The notes under the pieces: generated by a model
What the model was told of the DNA's origin: nothing
The model's database searches: none
The model's input: the letters and a program-made list of their open reading frames with translations, nothing else
In this document: positions 45,101-53,539 of the stretch, in pieces
Position numbering within the stretch: the stretch's first letter is position 1
How the letters are laid out: every line of letters starts with the position of its first letter
Program-made: the position numbers and the translations under genes
NCBI GenBank assembly: GCA_046483075.1
Contig: JAWODV010000112.1
Span: 1-64,000, forward strand
From: JASMTM01 sp046483075
GTDB lineage: Bacteria > Thermotogota > Thermotogae > Petrotogales > Kosmotogaceae
Length of the DNA stretch: 64,000 nt
Direction: 5' to 3'

Positions 45101-45314
45101 TGAAGAGATGAGGCACGTTGAATACGACGGTGAAGTATGGAAAAAACTTAACGGAAAAATCTTTAGTAGTGATGAAATGAAAAGAACATTGAGATACCGT
45201 GAGGGGATACCTGAAAAAAGGATGAGTAGATGGTATGCGTCCAGATTATCCACCACTACCACAAGGTCTCTTCTGAGAAACCTTATGAGAGGAAGTGAAA
45301 TATTAAAAAGCTAA
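42171..45314 (+). CDS. recJ: Single-stranded-DNA exonuclease RecJ with long helicase-like C-terminal region
   Basis: The 1047-residue protein has the RecJ catalytic core at 1-~560: VFGDYDVDGVTSTALL, ITVDCGVTS, VVSDHHE, KLNAAGRMDSA and the DHHA1 motif FGGHEMAAGFS, then an OB-type domain. The last ~480 residues look like a worn superfamily-2 helicase: VVFSTLSFFM and DEIIFDEP in place of motif II, and KVLIATPSSDGLGVML near motif V, but no Walker A lysine loop. ATG 42171 has a GAAGGTG site; the 75 codons upstream in this frame lie opposite rluB and are not real. Confidence 0.9.
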   Translation: MRKEWKLRKYDDTSVSRLMEYLGVDEFLARLLVKRDICDINEAMSFINPERSILHDPYLLKDMDQAVNTILRAPKNESIVVFGDYDVDGVTSTALLYLAMKKMGFNVHYYIPLRLEEGYGLSKEAIKELYDKGHRILITVDCGVTSVEEIKYAKDLGFKVVVSDHHEIKDSLPPAEAIINPKRPDDDYPFKGLAGVGVAYKLMCALNEAMKLPLNPEDFLDIVALGTIADIVPLKDENRYIVREGTKKIQNNPLPGLKALLGFLRINPETITAKDIAFKIAPKLNAAGRMDSAIVALELLISEDSKETMSIARRLLKHNQNRQMIEAKIFEHVKKEIESDEELRESRVLVMYGENWHLGVLGIVASRLVSMYNKPVFLISTSEDIGKGSARSPSGVSIIALLNEISDLFEEFGGHEMAAGFSIRKENITLMRKRINEAYRKIYGDDLPLHTIEIDEEINLDEIETKTLKVLDVLRPFGHSNPEPRFLIKDLNIQKAKVFGNNGNHLKLILRSGEQKIFAIGFGMSKLLEEYRYVKPSLLKADVVVNIKRDNMYGDIETIKLSLVDANIYIDPVFEEEVRDKNFVFEFIRDWKNQQPFGNEPRVDVSLIVSDLEKKLSHKAHGFMRISSNNPWGVFGNIRLKHLHLAWRILSNYRSERKTLVVSGLNSTLVHTFHSLQHYLDPVKPLYANSLYRGEPVNSVVFSTLSFFMDNYSYFIEDYDEIIFDEPIYIFSEIYKDHPDYKRLMDRLPEILQKGGFTGSIFSEEVEKLMETFCINYIYNPIPIKHVGIIDNRGTRKKVDQILSLVRHGENVAIIVDSPNKTVALTKTLGEKLSHTLQNGELIFYNYLLKYFQRMNIYSLIERQKIKVLIATPSSDGLGVMLGNSNIVFYNAPKNFLEMLDAVSTKPGDDTELFLNLAFNKSDLLSNVNKIDKLFPTCEEVQGLYQDIIDVLPASDKDIRKALSLSNIETKVNLAILEEMRHVEYDGEVWKKLNGKIFSSDEMKRTLRYREGIPEKRMSRWYASRLSTTTTRSLLRNLMRGSEILKS

Positions 45315-45328
45315 AGGATACTTTGGAT

Positions 45329-45580
45329 ATGAACGCTCTACTAACAATTAAGAAAGAAGATACCCTTGAAGGCTTAAATTATTTAAGGAAAGACTTGATT
45401 TTCGCAAAAATCTTCCCTGTTGGAAGCTGTGGTAATTGTTCAGAATTACATATAGCAGTTAATGAAAGTGATCTCAAGAAGGCTATGAAAATACTTGAGA
45501 ATAACAATATCGAAGTGTCTGAGCATAAAACATGCAAAGAAAACGTAATAGGAATATTTTATGAAAAAACTGGGCGTTGA
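45329..45580 (+). CDS. Small cysteine-containing protein, unknown
   Basis: The 83-residue protein has an alpha/beta layout with GSCGNCSELHIAV in the middle and another cysteine in HKTCKEN. It faintly resembles DUF2007-type small signalling proteins, but no family is claimed. The three cysteines could bind metal. It lies between recJ and yqgF, overlaps yqgF by 20 bases, and an AAAGGA precedes the start. Confidence 0.55.
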   Translation: MNALLTIKKEDTLEGLNYLRKDLIFAKIFPVGSCGNCSELHIAVNESDLKKAMKILENNNIEVSEHKTCKENVIGIFYEKTGR

Positions 45581-46280
45581 TTTTGGAACTAAACGAATTG
45601 GTCTGGCTGTTTCAATAAAATCTGTTGAAATGCCTTTTGAAACAATCACCGTTGATAACTACAAAAAAAAGATACATGAGATCGTAAATACAAAAGATAT
45701 AGATACTATTGTAGTTGGCTTGCCTGTTTCAATGTCGGGAAGATACAATGAGATTTCACTTAAAGCTATCTCCTTTGCTTTAAAGATTTTCAAAGCGGTT
45801 AACAAGCCTGTATGGCTTTTTGATGAAAGATTATCTACAGAGAGTTCCAGATATACTGCAGCTACAAGAAAAAGTTTCAATAATAATAAAGATTCATTGA
45901 GTGCTCTAAACATTCTAAGAAGGTTCAATCCAGATTCAACGAACGCTCATAAAATTGTTGATGATTTTCCCTGTTGGATTCCTGATTGGGATGATTTATC
46001 GAATGAACAATTGCTTGTGTACCATCCTGATAATCCCGAAATTATATTTTCACTGGGTGAAGTTGTTGAAAAACTTAAAATTTTAACTGATGACCCGCAG
46101 ATTTTTTTCCTTCTTAAAAAGAAGGGTTATTCTTCGGTAAGCGTAGTAGAAGATGTTGACCCCAATGAATATTCATCGATAGTCTTAAAAAAAGAAAATT
46201 TGAAAAATTGTCCTGATGAGCTAAAAAAAGAAAAGCAAATATATACCTACAAAATTTGTGCCCGTAGCTCAACGGATTGA
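45561..46280 (+). CDS. yqgF: YqgF-family RNase H-fold protein with C-terminal extension
   Basis: The N-terminal ~140 residues are a YqgF/RuvX domain: LGVDFGTKRIGLAVS, IVVGLPVSMSGR, LFDERLSTESS and KDSLSALNIL. The family acts in 16S rRNA 5'-end maturation and anti-termination, and was first listed as a Holliday junction resolvase. Usual length is about 140; this frame has 239 residues, the extra ~100 having no recognised fold. The last seven codons and the stop lie inside tRNA-Arg. Confidence 0.82.
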   Translation: MKKLGVDFGTKRIGLAVSIKSVEMPFETITVDNYKKKIHEIVNTKDIDTIVVGLPVSMSGRYNEISLKAISFALKIFKAVNKPVWLFDERLSTESSRYTAATRKSFNNNKDSLSALNILRRFNPDSTNAHKIVDDFPCWIPDWDDLSNEQLLVYHPDNPEIIFSLGEVVEKLKILTDDPQIFFLLKKKGYSSVSVVEDVDPNEYSSIVLKKENLKNCPDELKKEKQIYTYKICARSSTD

Positions 46281-46333
46281 GCACTGGATTCCGGCTCCAG
46301 AGACTGTGGGTTCAAATCCCACCGGGCACGCCA
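46258..46333 (+). tRNA. tRNA-Arg (anticodon CCG)
   Basis: A 76-base cloverleaf with acceptor stem GTGCCCG/CGGGCAC, anticodon loop TTCCGGC, discriminator G and encoded CCA. It overlaps the end of yqgF by 23 bases and ends one base before the stop codon of the DUF368 gene on the other strand. TATATA at 46240 could be a -10 box, but no good -35 is seen. Confidence 0.93.
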
Positions 46334-46334
46334 T

Positions 46335-47168
46335 CTATATTTTGCTCCTGTTTGTTTTTCCCGCTCTGGAAAGTAAAAAGGATATGATTAAACCAACTAC
46401 AGCACCAATAAAAACATTGAAAGCTACTTCAGGGTAAACTCCCGCTCTTATCGCCAGATCCGGTATTGCCCCGATCATTAAGCCAGCCAGAAAAGAAAAT
46501 GTTTCTGAAGGATATTTTTTTAAAAGGTTTTTTAATAAACGGCTAATGAATATTATTCCAAGCAAAATGCCTATACCAGTAGCAAACAGAATTGAATAAT
46601 CCATTGATGATAAAGCATTCAAGATTCTTACATACTCATTCATAATTAGCAAAACAAAGGCACCACTCAATCCGGGCAATATCATTGAGGCTGCTCCAAC
46701 AAAACCTGCAAGGCCATCATAAATGAGTAATCCAACGGAGTGCGATAGTTCATTGCTTTCATTAAGTTGTTCAGGATTATTTGCAGAGAATGCTAGAAAA
46801 ACAACCAGAACTATGCCAAGCACTATAAATAGATAGTTTCTTTTTTTCCCCCTGGTTCTTCTTCCAAGCACGAAAGGCACAGAACCAGCAACCAGTCCTA
46901 TAAAACAACCATAAGTATATCCCGGTATGTTTTCAACTGCATGATTCATGAGAGGAGAAAATCCGAAGATGGCTATTACAATACCCGTTAGTAGTTTCAG
47001 CAGGAAAAAGATAGTTTCTCTATTAATTTTGAGTGCAGTCATGGCATTTATTGATGAGATCAAACGGTCGTAAATCCCTCCTATTAATGCCATAGTCCCG
47101 CCACTAACGCCCGGTATCAAGTTGGCTATGCCCATTAAGAAGCCGACTATAAAAGTTATGATAAGCAA
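46335..47168 (-). CDS. DUF368 membrane protein, undecaprenyl-phosphate translocase family
   Basis: The 277-residue protein has about eight membrane segments and two copies of the DUF368 signature: NLIPGVSGGTMALIGG near residue 17 and MILPGLSGAFVLLI near residue 165, an inverted-repeat layout. Members of this family were shown in recent work to flip undecaprenyl phosphate back across the membrane for cell wall synthesis. That role is likely here. It is divergent from the suf operon. Confidence 0.85.
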   Translation of the reverse strand: MLIITFIVGFLMGIANLIPGVSGGTMALIGGIYDRLISSINAMTALKINRETIFFLLKLLTGIVIAIFGFSPLMNHAVENIPGYTYGCFIGLVAGSVPFVLGRRTRGKKRNYLFIVLGIVLVVFLAFSANNPEQLNESNELSHSVGLLIYDGLAGFVGAASMILPGLSGAFVLLIMNEYVRILNALSSMDYSILFATGIGILLGIIFISRLLKNLLKKYPSETFSFLAGLMIGAIPDLAIRAGVYPEVAFNVFIGAVVGLIISFLLSRAGKTNRSKI

Positions 47169-47182
47169 TCCCCCTCCGAATT

Positions 47183-47211
47183 ATTCTACCAGAAGTATGT
47201 TTGTCACTCAA
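47183..47211 (-). promoter_or_regulatory. Promoter of the DUF368 gene
   Basis: On the minus strand TTGAGT (47206-47211) and TAGAAT (47183-47188) are 17 bp apart, within 45 bases of the start codon. Confidence 0.7.
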
Positions 47212-47234
47212 ATGAAAAGCAGTAATTCTTATGT

Positions 47235-47240
47235 TATAAT
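47235..47240 (+). promoter_or_regulatory. Probable -10 box of the suf operon
   Basis: A perfect TATAAT is at 47235-47240, 37 bases before sufC. The sequence 17 bp upstream (ATGAAA) is a poor -35, so an activator or iron/redox control is possible. No IscR-like or Fur-like site was recognised. Confidence 0.45.
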
Positions 47241-47276
47241 CAGATAGAAATACTCGGAATTTAGGAGGGGAATCAG

Positions 47277-48023
47277 ATGAGTTTACTAAAAATAGAAAAT
47301 CTGCATGTAAAGCTTGCTGACGAAGATGTTGAGATACTGAAAGGTATTAACCTGGAAATAAAAGCAGGTGAAACCCATGCAATAATGGGTCCCAATGGTA
47401 GTGGCAAATCAACACTGGCCAATGTGATCATGGGCAATCCCAAATATTCCATTGCATCAGGGAAGATCATATTTAACGGCGAAGTGATAAATGAAATGAG
47501 CATTGATGAAAGAGCAAATAAAGGACTTTTCTTATCTTTTCAACATCCCCCAGAAATAAATGGTATTAAATTAAGGAATTTTCTGTTTACCACCAAACAG
47601 AAAGACAATCAAGCTTCAATGATAGAAATGAACAAAGAGGTAGAGTCAGTAATTAAGAATATGAACATGAGTTCTGATTTTTTAAACAGATATCTAAATG
47701 TTGGTTTCTCAGGTGGAGAAAAAAAGAAAAATGAGGTTATGCAACTGGCCTTTTTAAAGAAAAAAATGGCAATTCTTGATGAGATTGATTCAGGTCTGGA
47801 TGTAGATGCATTGAAAGATATCGCAGCTATTGTGAATGAATACAGAAACAACAATTCTGGATTATTATTAATTACTCACTATAAAAGGATTCTGGAATAT
47901 ATTGTTCCAGAGAATGTACATATCCTGATTTCAGGAAGGATTATAAATAGTGGGGGAAAAGAATTAGCTGAACAGGTTGAGGAAACAGGATATGCATTTG
48001 CCAGGACTGAATCAGGAGAGTGA
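47277..48023 (+). CDS. sufC: Fe-S assembly ATPase SufC
   Basis: The 248-residue ABC-type ATPase has Walker A GPNGSGKST, signature GFSGGEKKKNEVMQ and Walker B MAILDEIDSGLDVDAL. It drives conformational change in the SufBC2D scaffold. AGGAGGGG lies before the ATG. It is first of five suf genes. Confidence 0.96.
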   Translation: MSLLKIENLHVKLADEDVEILKGINLEIKAGETHAIMGPNGSGKSTLANVIMGNPKYSIASGKIIFNGEVINEMSIDERANKGLFLSFQHPPEINGIKLRNFLFTTKQKDNQASMIEMNKEVESVIKNMNMSSDFLNRYLNVGFSGGEKKKNEVMQLAFLKKKMAILDEIDSGLDVDALKDIAAIVNEYRNNNSGLLLITHYKRILEYIVPENVHILISGRIINSGGKELAEQVEETGYAFARTESGE

Positions 48024-48028
48024 ATTCT

Positions 48029-49420
48029 ATGAATAATATCTTTGTTGATGATAAAACCTTTAATTTTAGGAATGAAGTGAAATATTCCGCAAAAAGTGAG
48101 CCCGGTATAAACAAAAAATTGATTGAGAAAATATCTTCATATAAGAATGAACCAGAATGGATGTTAAAACATAGATTTAATTCACTTGAAAGATACAAAA
48201 ATATTAAAGAACCTCGTTTTGGTGTAGATACCGGTAAACTTGATATTCAAAAGATTATTCCCTATTTGAGACCGGATGCGAATAAAGGCAATAGCTGGGA
48301 TGACGTACCTGATGAAATTAAGGATACCTTTGAAAGGCTGGGTATTCCAGAATCGGAACGTAAAGCTCTTGCTGGAGTTGGAGCCCAGTACGATTCTGAA
48401 GTGGTATACCAGAATATAAAAAAAGAACTGGAGAAAATGGGTGTTGTATTTTTAGATATGGAAACAGCAGTTATAAGGTTTCCAGAACTGGTCAGGAAGT
48501 ATTTTATGAAACTTGTTCCTGCAGAAGACCACAAATATGCAGCATTGCATGGAGCAATATGGAGCGGGGGTTCCTTTGTGTATGTTCCTGAAAATACAAA
48601 CGTTGCTCTGCCTCTACAGGCATATTTCAGAATGAACGCGCAGGGTACAGGACAGTTTGAACATACAATTATTATTGCCGATAAGGGAAGTAAAGTTCAC
48701 TTCATTGAAGGCTGTTCGGCTCCAAGATACAATGTCCATAATCTGCATGCAGGTATGGTTGAGATTTACGTAGAAGAGAATGCCAGTGTGAGATATTCCA
48801 CCATTCAAAATTGGTCAAAAAACACTTTCAATCTTAATACAAAAAGAGCAATCGTTGAAGATAACGGGACAATGGAATGGGTCTCAGGATCCCTTGGCAG
48901 TGAAAAAACTATGTTATACCCGACAACTGTTTTAAATGGGAGAAAAGCCCATGCATACCATCTTGGTGTAACGTATGCTGGAGAAGGTCAGCACATGGAT
49001 ACTGGATCCAAGGTCATACACTTAGGTGCTGAAAGCACTTCAAATATCGATATGAGGAGTATCAGCGTTAATGGAGGTTGGGCTTTTTATAGAGGATTAT
49101 TGAAGATAGCTAAAGAAGCGAAAAAATCCAGATCCTCTGTTAAATGTACGTCCATGATGGTTGATAACGATTCTAGAGCTGATACTTATCCTGTGATAGA
49201 TGTGGAAAATAATCTCTCAGATATCGGTCATGAGGCAAGGATAGGTCGAATTGGAGAAGAAGAACTCTACTACATAATGTCAAGAGGTCTATCAGAAGAT
49301 GATGCAAAAGCAATGATAGTTAGAGGTTTCGTTGAGCCAATTACAAAGGAACTACCACTTGAGTATGCGGTCGAGCTTAACAGGTTGATAAATATTGAAA
49401 TGGACAACAATATAGGATAA
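48029..49420 (+). CDS. sufB: Fe-S assembly scaffold SufB
   Basis: The 463-residue protein has the SufB beta-helix core with HFIEGCSAPRYNVHNLHAG, YSTIQNWSKNTFNLNTKR, STSNIDMRSISVNGG and the C-terminal GHEARIGRIGEEELYYIMSR. Clusters are built on it with SufC and SufD. ATG 48029 has a GGAG site; the GTG nine bases earlier overlaps sufC. Confidence 0.95.
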   Translation: MNNIFVDDKTFNFRNEVKYSAKSEPGINKKLIEKISSYKNEPEWMLKHRFNSLERYKNIKEPRFGVDTGKLDIQKIIPYLRPDANKGNSWDDVPDEIKDTFERLGIPESERKALAGVGAQYDSEVVYQNIKKELEKMGVVFLDMETAVIRFPELVRKYFMKLVPAEDHKYAALHGAIWSGGSFVYVPENTNVALPLQAYFRMNAQGTGQFEHTIIIADKGSKVHFIEGCSAPRYNVHNLHAGMVEIYVEENASVRYSTIQNWSKNTFNLNTKRAIVEDNGTMEWVSGSLGSEKTMLYPTTVLNGRKAHAYHLGVTYAGEGQHMDTGSKVIHLGAESTSNIDMRSISVNGGWAFYRGLLKIAKEAKKSRSSVKCTSMMVDNDSRADTYPVIDVENNLSDIGHEARIGRIGEEELYYIMSRGLSEDDAKAMIVRGFVEPITKELPLEYAVELNRLINIEMDNNIG

Positions 49421-49433
49421 TGGAGTGATATCG

Positions 49434-50630
49434 ATGGAAAGAGTAATTGATAGAATACATGATGATATGGAAATGCTTGAACCCTATAGTGATCAGTTAT
49501 CTTTAGGAGATTATGGGAGTTCGGAGTTAAATACAGTGATAAAAAAAGCATGGACAGAAAATTCAACATTTAGAAGGAATAGATTTTTTGAATATCAAAG
49601 TCTCGGTTTTCCTGATTGGAAAAAAATTTCATTAAAAGATCTTCATATTCCCTCATGGATAAATAATTTGAGTGCACCAATTAATATAGAAGGAAAAGGC
49701 GATTTTAAACCAGTAAACGAAATGTCACATTCTGAAAGGAAAATGTTCGAAGGTCTTGATTTTGAAGGATCTGACCGGAAGATACTTTTACTAGCTGACG
49801 TTTTTCATTCAAATGGATATATATTCAAAGGCTTTGAAACAACGTTGAAAATAAGTACAGAAACAGACACAAATTTTCCTTCTTATATAACAAACCTGTT
49901 TATAATACCAGAAAATTCAGACGTAAAAATTCATTTAGAAAACAATTCTGAAGGTCTTCAAGTAATGAATAACAGATTCCTTTTGCAGAATAATTCAAGA
50001 CTGGAGATTTTATTTTCCGGAGTTACAGATAAAAATGCTTTTAGTTTCATCAACAACTTTTATATGCTTGAAGATGGCTCTGAACTGAAAATTATGGATT
50101 TCAATATAACAGACGGGACCACTGTCCCTCATCATTTCATATTGAGTAAAGGGAAAAAATCAAAGGCAAATATCATTCCTGCTTTTTTTGCAGCAAATCG
50201 TGGTCAAATTGATTCTCAGTACGTTATAAAGCTTTTTGGTAAAGAGTCACATGGTATAATAAATGGTATAGGAATGCTTAAAGATTTTACAAAAGCAGTT
50301 TTCAGACCATCCGTTCATATTGTAAAGGAAGCAAGGGGTGTTATCGGAAAAGAGCAGAGTAATATTATTATGCTTTCAGACAGTTCTCATGCTTTAGCAA
50401 TTCCAGGTTTATTTGTGACTGAAAACGAAGTAGAGGCATTTCATTCTGCTACAGTAGGAACGGTTAATGAAGATCATTTGTACTATTTGATGAGCAGAGG
50501 TTATAGTTTAAATGAAGCGAAAAAGATGATTGTCGTTGCAATGTTTGGTACATTTTTTAACGAAATAAAAAGTAGCTTTAACCAAGAATATGAGAGGTTG
50601 AAAGATGATATCGCAAAAAGAATTGACTGA
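49434..50630 (+). CDS. sufD: Fe-S assembly protein SufD
   Basis: The 398-residue protein is a diverged paralogue of SufB. Its core has KEARGVIGKEQSNIIML in place of the SufB pattern and ends with HSATVGTVNEDHLYYLMSRG, the SufD hallmark. It overlaps sufS by 26 bases and begins 13 bases after sufB. Confidence 0.92.
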   Translation: MERVIDRIHDDMEMLEPYSDQLSLGDYGSSELNTVIKKAWTENSTFRRNRFFEYQSLGFPDWKKISLKDLHIPSWINNLSAPINIEGKGDFKPVNEMSHSERKMFEGLDFEGSDRKILLLADVFHSNGYIFKGFETTLKISTETDTNFPSYITNLFIIPENSDVKIHLENNSEGLQVMNNRFLLQNNSRLEILFSGVTDKNAFSFINNFYMLEDGSELKIMDFNITDGTTVPHHFILSKGKKSKANIIPAFFAANRGQIDSQYVIKLFGKESHGIINGIGMLKDFTKAVFRPSVHIVKEARGVIGKEQSNIIMLSDSSHALAIPGLFVTENEVEAFHSATVGTVNEDHLYYLMSRGYSLNEAKKMIVVAMFGTFFNEIKSSFNQEYERLKDDIAKRID

Positions 50631-51825
50631 TTATTTTGTCAAAAAAAAGGAAGACTTTCCGTTGTTCAGCAAGTTTCCTGATTTAGTTTATCTTGACAAT
50701 GCAGCCACAACACAGAAACCTGAATCGGTTATAGAAAGCATTAACAGTTATTATACGAAAAGAAATGCGAATGTACACAGAGCATTGTATGCACTGGCGG
50801 AAGAATCCACCAGGGTTTACGAAGAGTCTCGCAAGAAGGTTTCTGAATTTATCGATTGTGAAGATCGGGAAGTGATTTTTACTCGTGGCACAACTGAATC
50901 ATTGAATCTACTGGCTTATTCTCTAGCATTTTCTGATGAGTATAAAACATTTGTTGTACCAAAATTTGAACATCATAGTAATTACGTTCCCTGGCAACAG
51001 ATGTCACGCTTTGGTATAGAGTTTGTTCCCGTAAATATAGTCAATGGAACGCTTTCGATCAACGAAGTTAAAAAAATAATTGACTTGGTCAAAAAGCCAT
51101 TTGTATTTTCTATTACTGGCTTAACAAATAGCCTTGGTTATAGAACCGCCTTTGAAGAGATAACCAATCTCGTTCACAAAAATAACGGGATACTGGTTCT
51201 TGATGGTGCTCAGTTAATACCCCACGAAGGTTTTTCCTTTAAAAAATCCGGGGTTGATTTTTTAGCTTTTTCCGGGCATAAAATGCTTGGGCCAATGGGA
51301 ATAGGAGCTCTTGTAGGGAAAAGGGATTTGCTGGAAAATATAAATCCCTTCGAGTTTGGTGGAGAAATGATTAATAGAGTATATGAAGAATCTACAACCT
51401 TCAATGAACTACCATACAAATTCGAAGCAGGTACACCCAATGTAGCCGGAGCAGCTGGTATGGCAAAGGCTATGAATTACCTTAAAGAGATTGAACTTTC
51501 AAGGTTGAATAAATATATAGAATTTCTCACAAAGAAGGCTATGGAATCACTGAAGAAAATAAATGGTTTAACGATTTTTAATGATAAAAATGCACATGGC
51601 ATAATTGGTTTTACTCATGAGTATGTTCACCCTCACGATCTGGCTGAATTACTGAGTAGATTGTCAAATGTTGCAGTAAGAAGTGGCCATCATTGTTCCC
51701 AGCTTCAAATGAAAGCACTTGGAGTGTCTTCAATGTGCAGAGCGTCTTTTTACCTTTACAACACTCCGGAGGATGTTGACGCGCTTGTAGATGGTATAAA
51801 GAAAGCATTGAGGTGGTTTTCATGA
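50605..51825 (+). CDS. sufS: Cysteine desulfurase SufS
   Basis: The 406-residue PLP enzyme takes sulfur from cysteine. Blocks are YLDNAATTQKPESVIES, RGTTESLNL, the PLP lysine in SGHKMLGPMGIG, and the active cysteine in RSGHHCSQ near residue 360. It hands persulfide to SufU, encoded next. Confidence 0.95.
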   Translation: MISQKELTDYFVKKKEDFPLFSKFPDLVYLDNAATTQKPESVIESINSYYTKRNANVHRALYALAEESTRVYEESRKKVSEFIDCEDREVIFTRGTTESLNLLAYSLAFSDEYKTFVVPKFEHHSNYVPWQQMSRFGIEFVPVNIVNGTLSINEVKKIIDLVKKPFVFSITGLTNSLGYRTAFEEITNLVHKNNGILVLDGAQLIPHEGFSFKKSGVDFLAFSGHKMLGPMGIGALVGKRDLLENINPFEFGGEMINRVYEESTTFNELPYKFEAGTPNVAGAAGMAKAMNYLKEIELSRLNKYIEFLTKKAMESLKKINGLTIFNDKNAHGIIGFTHEYVHPHDLAELLSRLSNVAVRSGHHCSQLQMKALGVSSMCRASFYLYNTPEDVDALVDGIKKALRWFS

Positions 51826-52250
51826 ATATTAAGGATCTTTACTCTGATATTATTCTTAAGCATTATCAGAATTCTTCAAATAAAGGTATATTAAATGATG
51901 CAACTGATGAAAAAGAAGGCGCCAATTTGTCTTGTGGTGATGAGTTAAAGATTTTCATGAAAATCGAAGATGATACTGTTGAAAAAATTACCTTTGAAGG
52001 CAATGGCTGTGCAATTAGTATTGCTTCAGCATCTGTTATGACAGAAATACTCAAGGGGAAGAGTTTTGATGTTGCAAATAAAATAATTGATAGTTTCATC
52101 AATATGTTAAAAGATGAGCCTTACAATGGTGAAATTCTAGGTGACGCAGTCATTTTTGAAAGTGTAAAACAATTTCCCGTACGGATAAAATGCGCTTCTC
52201 TTGCCTGGCACACTGCAAAACAAATCATAGAAAATAAAAAGAACCGGTGA
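51822..52250 (+). CDS. sufU: Zinc-dependent sulfurtransferase SufU
   Basis: The 142-residue protein has the three cysteines and Asp of SufU: NLSCGDEL, GNGCAIS and IKCASLAWHTA. It accepts sulfur from SufS by zinc-ligand exchange. ATG 51822 overlaps the sufS stop (ATGA); GAGGTGG lies before it. The stop codon lies in a CCGGTG/CACCGG hairpin. Confidence 0.92.
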   Translation: MNIKDLYSDIILKHYQNSSNKGILNDATDEKEGANLSCGDELKIFMKIEDDTVEKITFEGNGCAISIASASVMTEILKGKSFDVANKIIDSFINMLKDEPYNGEILGDAVIFESVKQFPVRIKCASLAWHTAKQIIENKKNR

Positions 52251-52260
52251 TAACCACCGG
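52243..52260 (+). terminator. Hairpin at the end of sufU
   Basis: CCGGTG/CACCGG has a 5-base loop and contains the sufU stop codon. No T tract follows, so it is a weak terminator or an mRNA 3'-end stabiliser. Confidence 0.45.
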
Positions 52261-52321
52261 CTTAACGCTGAAGTAACCCTCTCTAGTATTATATAATTTA
52301 ATGAAGGGTAATTTCAACTGT

Positions 52322-53518
52322 TTATACTTTTATTTTGTTGTACTCTCTAATTCCCTCTGCAAGTATATTACAGGCTAGTTTTAATTTTTCAGCTGACAAA
52401 ACATAAGCAATTCTTACTTCATTTTTGCCTTTTTCAGGGGAATTGTAAAAACCCTGTAGCGGAGCTACCATTGTAGTTTTTCCCTCGAAAGAGAAATCGG
52501 TAAGCATCCATTTCACAAAATCTTCAGCATTATCTACGGGTAAAGCTACAGAGATATAAAATGCGCCCTGAGGTTTGTGCATGACCACTCCATCAATTTT
52601 TGAAAGCTCTTCATAGACAACATCTCTTCGTTTCTCATATTCCTTCTTAATGTTTTCAAGATAACTATCATTCAGTGTTAACAGCCCGATTGTACCCAAT
52701 TGTGAAATTGCTGGAGGAGAAAGTCTTGCTTGAGCAAATTTCATTGCACTTTGCATTACTTCTTTGTTTTTTGAAGCAATTAGACCTATTCTTGCACCAC
52801 AGGCACTGAATCGTTTTGAAACACTATCTACTGTTATTGAAAGGTCTTCAGGATAAAGTGATAGCAACGGATAAGATCTGGTATTGTCAAAGGTAAATTC
52901 TCTATATACTTCGTCAGAGATTAAAAATAGACCATGTTTTTTGGAAAGTTCTATTAGCTGGTCCATTTCTTTTCTTGTATAAACAGTTCCTGTTGGATTT
53001 GATGGATTTGAGAAAAGGATTGCTCTTGTTTTACGGGATATTACCCTTTCAAAAGCTTCTACAGGAGGTAATCTATAACCATTTTCAACGTGTGATGTTG
53101 TGGGAACAGTTTTTATATTCAGTAAGCTTGCGAAGCCTCTGTAATTAGCATAAAAAGGTTCAATAACGATAACTTCATCATCCGGGTCAGCAATTGATGC
53201 AAGAGCGAAAATTATCGCTTCACTTCCTCCTGAAGTAACAATAATATCCTCAGGATTAAGATCAACTGCTCTTCTTTTGTAGTACTTGCAGAAATACTTT
53301 CTCAATTCAACTAAACCTGCAGAATGCGAGTAAGGAATAACTTTAGGACCATGTTCGTTAATGTATTCCATAAAAACATGCGGTGTTTCAATATCTGGTT
53401 GTCCAATGTTAAGGTGAAAGACTTTTATTCCTTTTTCTTTTGCTTTATCAGCATAAGGAACAAGTTTTCTTATTGGTGATGCAGGCATATATTTTGCCCT
53501 ATTGGAAATTCCTGCCAT
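52322..53518 (-). CDS. Class I aminotransferase (aspartate aminotransferase family)
   Basis: The 398-residue PLP enzyme has NIGQPDIETP, TSGGSEAIIFALASI, NPSNPTGTVYT, ISDEVYREF and the PLP lysine in SVSKRFSACGARIG. The ARIG motif fits the aspartate/tyrosine aminotransferase branch; the substrate cannot be settled. AAGGAGGT lies six bases before the ATG. It is the last gene of the secreted-protein run, 21 bases after the VWA gene. Confidence 0.88.
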   Translation of the reverse strand: MAGISNRAKYMPASPIRKLVPYADKAKEKGIKVFHLNIGQPDIETPHVFMEYINEHGPKVIPYSHSAGLVELRKYFCKYYKRRAVDLNPEDIIVTSGGSEAIIFALASIADPDDEVIVIEPFYANYRGFASLLNIKTVPTTSHVENGYRLPPVEAFERVISRKTRAILFSNPSNPTGTVYTRKEMDQLIELSKKHGLFLISDEVYREFTFDNTRSYPLLSLYPEDLSITVDSVSKRFSACGARIGLIASKNKEVMQSAMKFAQARLSPPAISQLGTIGLLTLNDSYLENIKKEYEKRRDVVYEELSKIDGVVMHKPQGAFYISVALPVDNAEDFVKWMLTDFSFEGKTTMVAPLQGFYNSPEKGKNEVRIAYVLSAEKLKLACNILAEGIREYNKIKV

Positions 53519-53539
53519 CTTTGAACCTCCTTATGTAAT

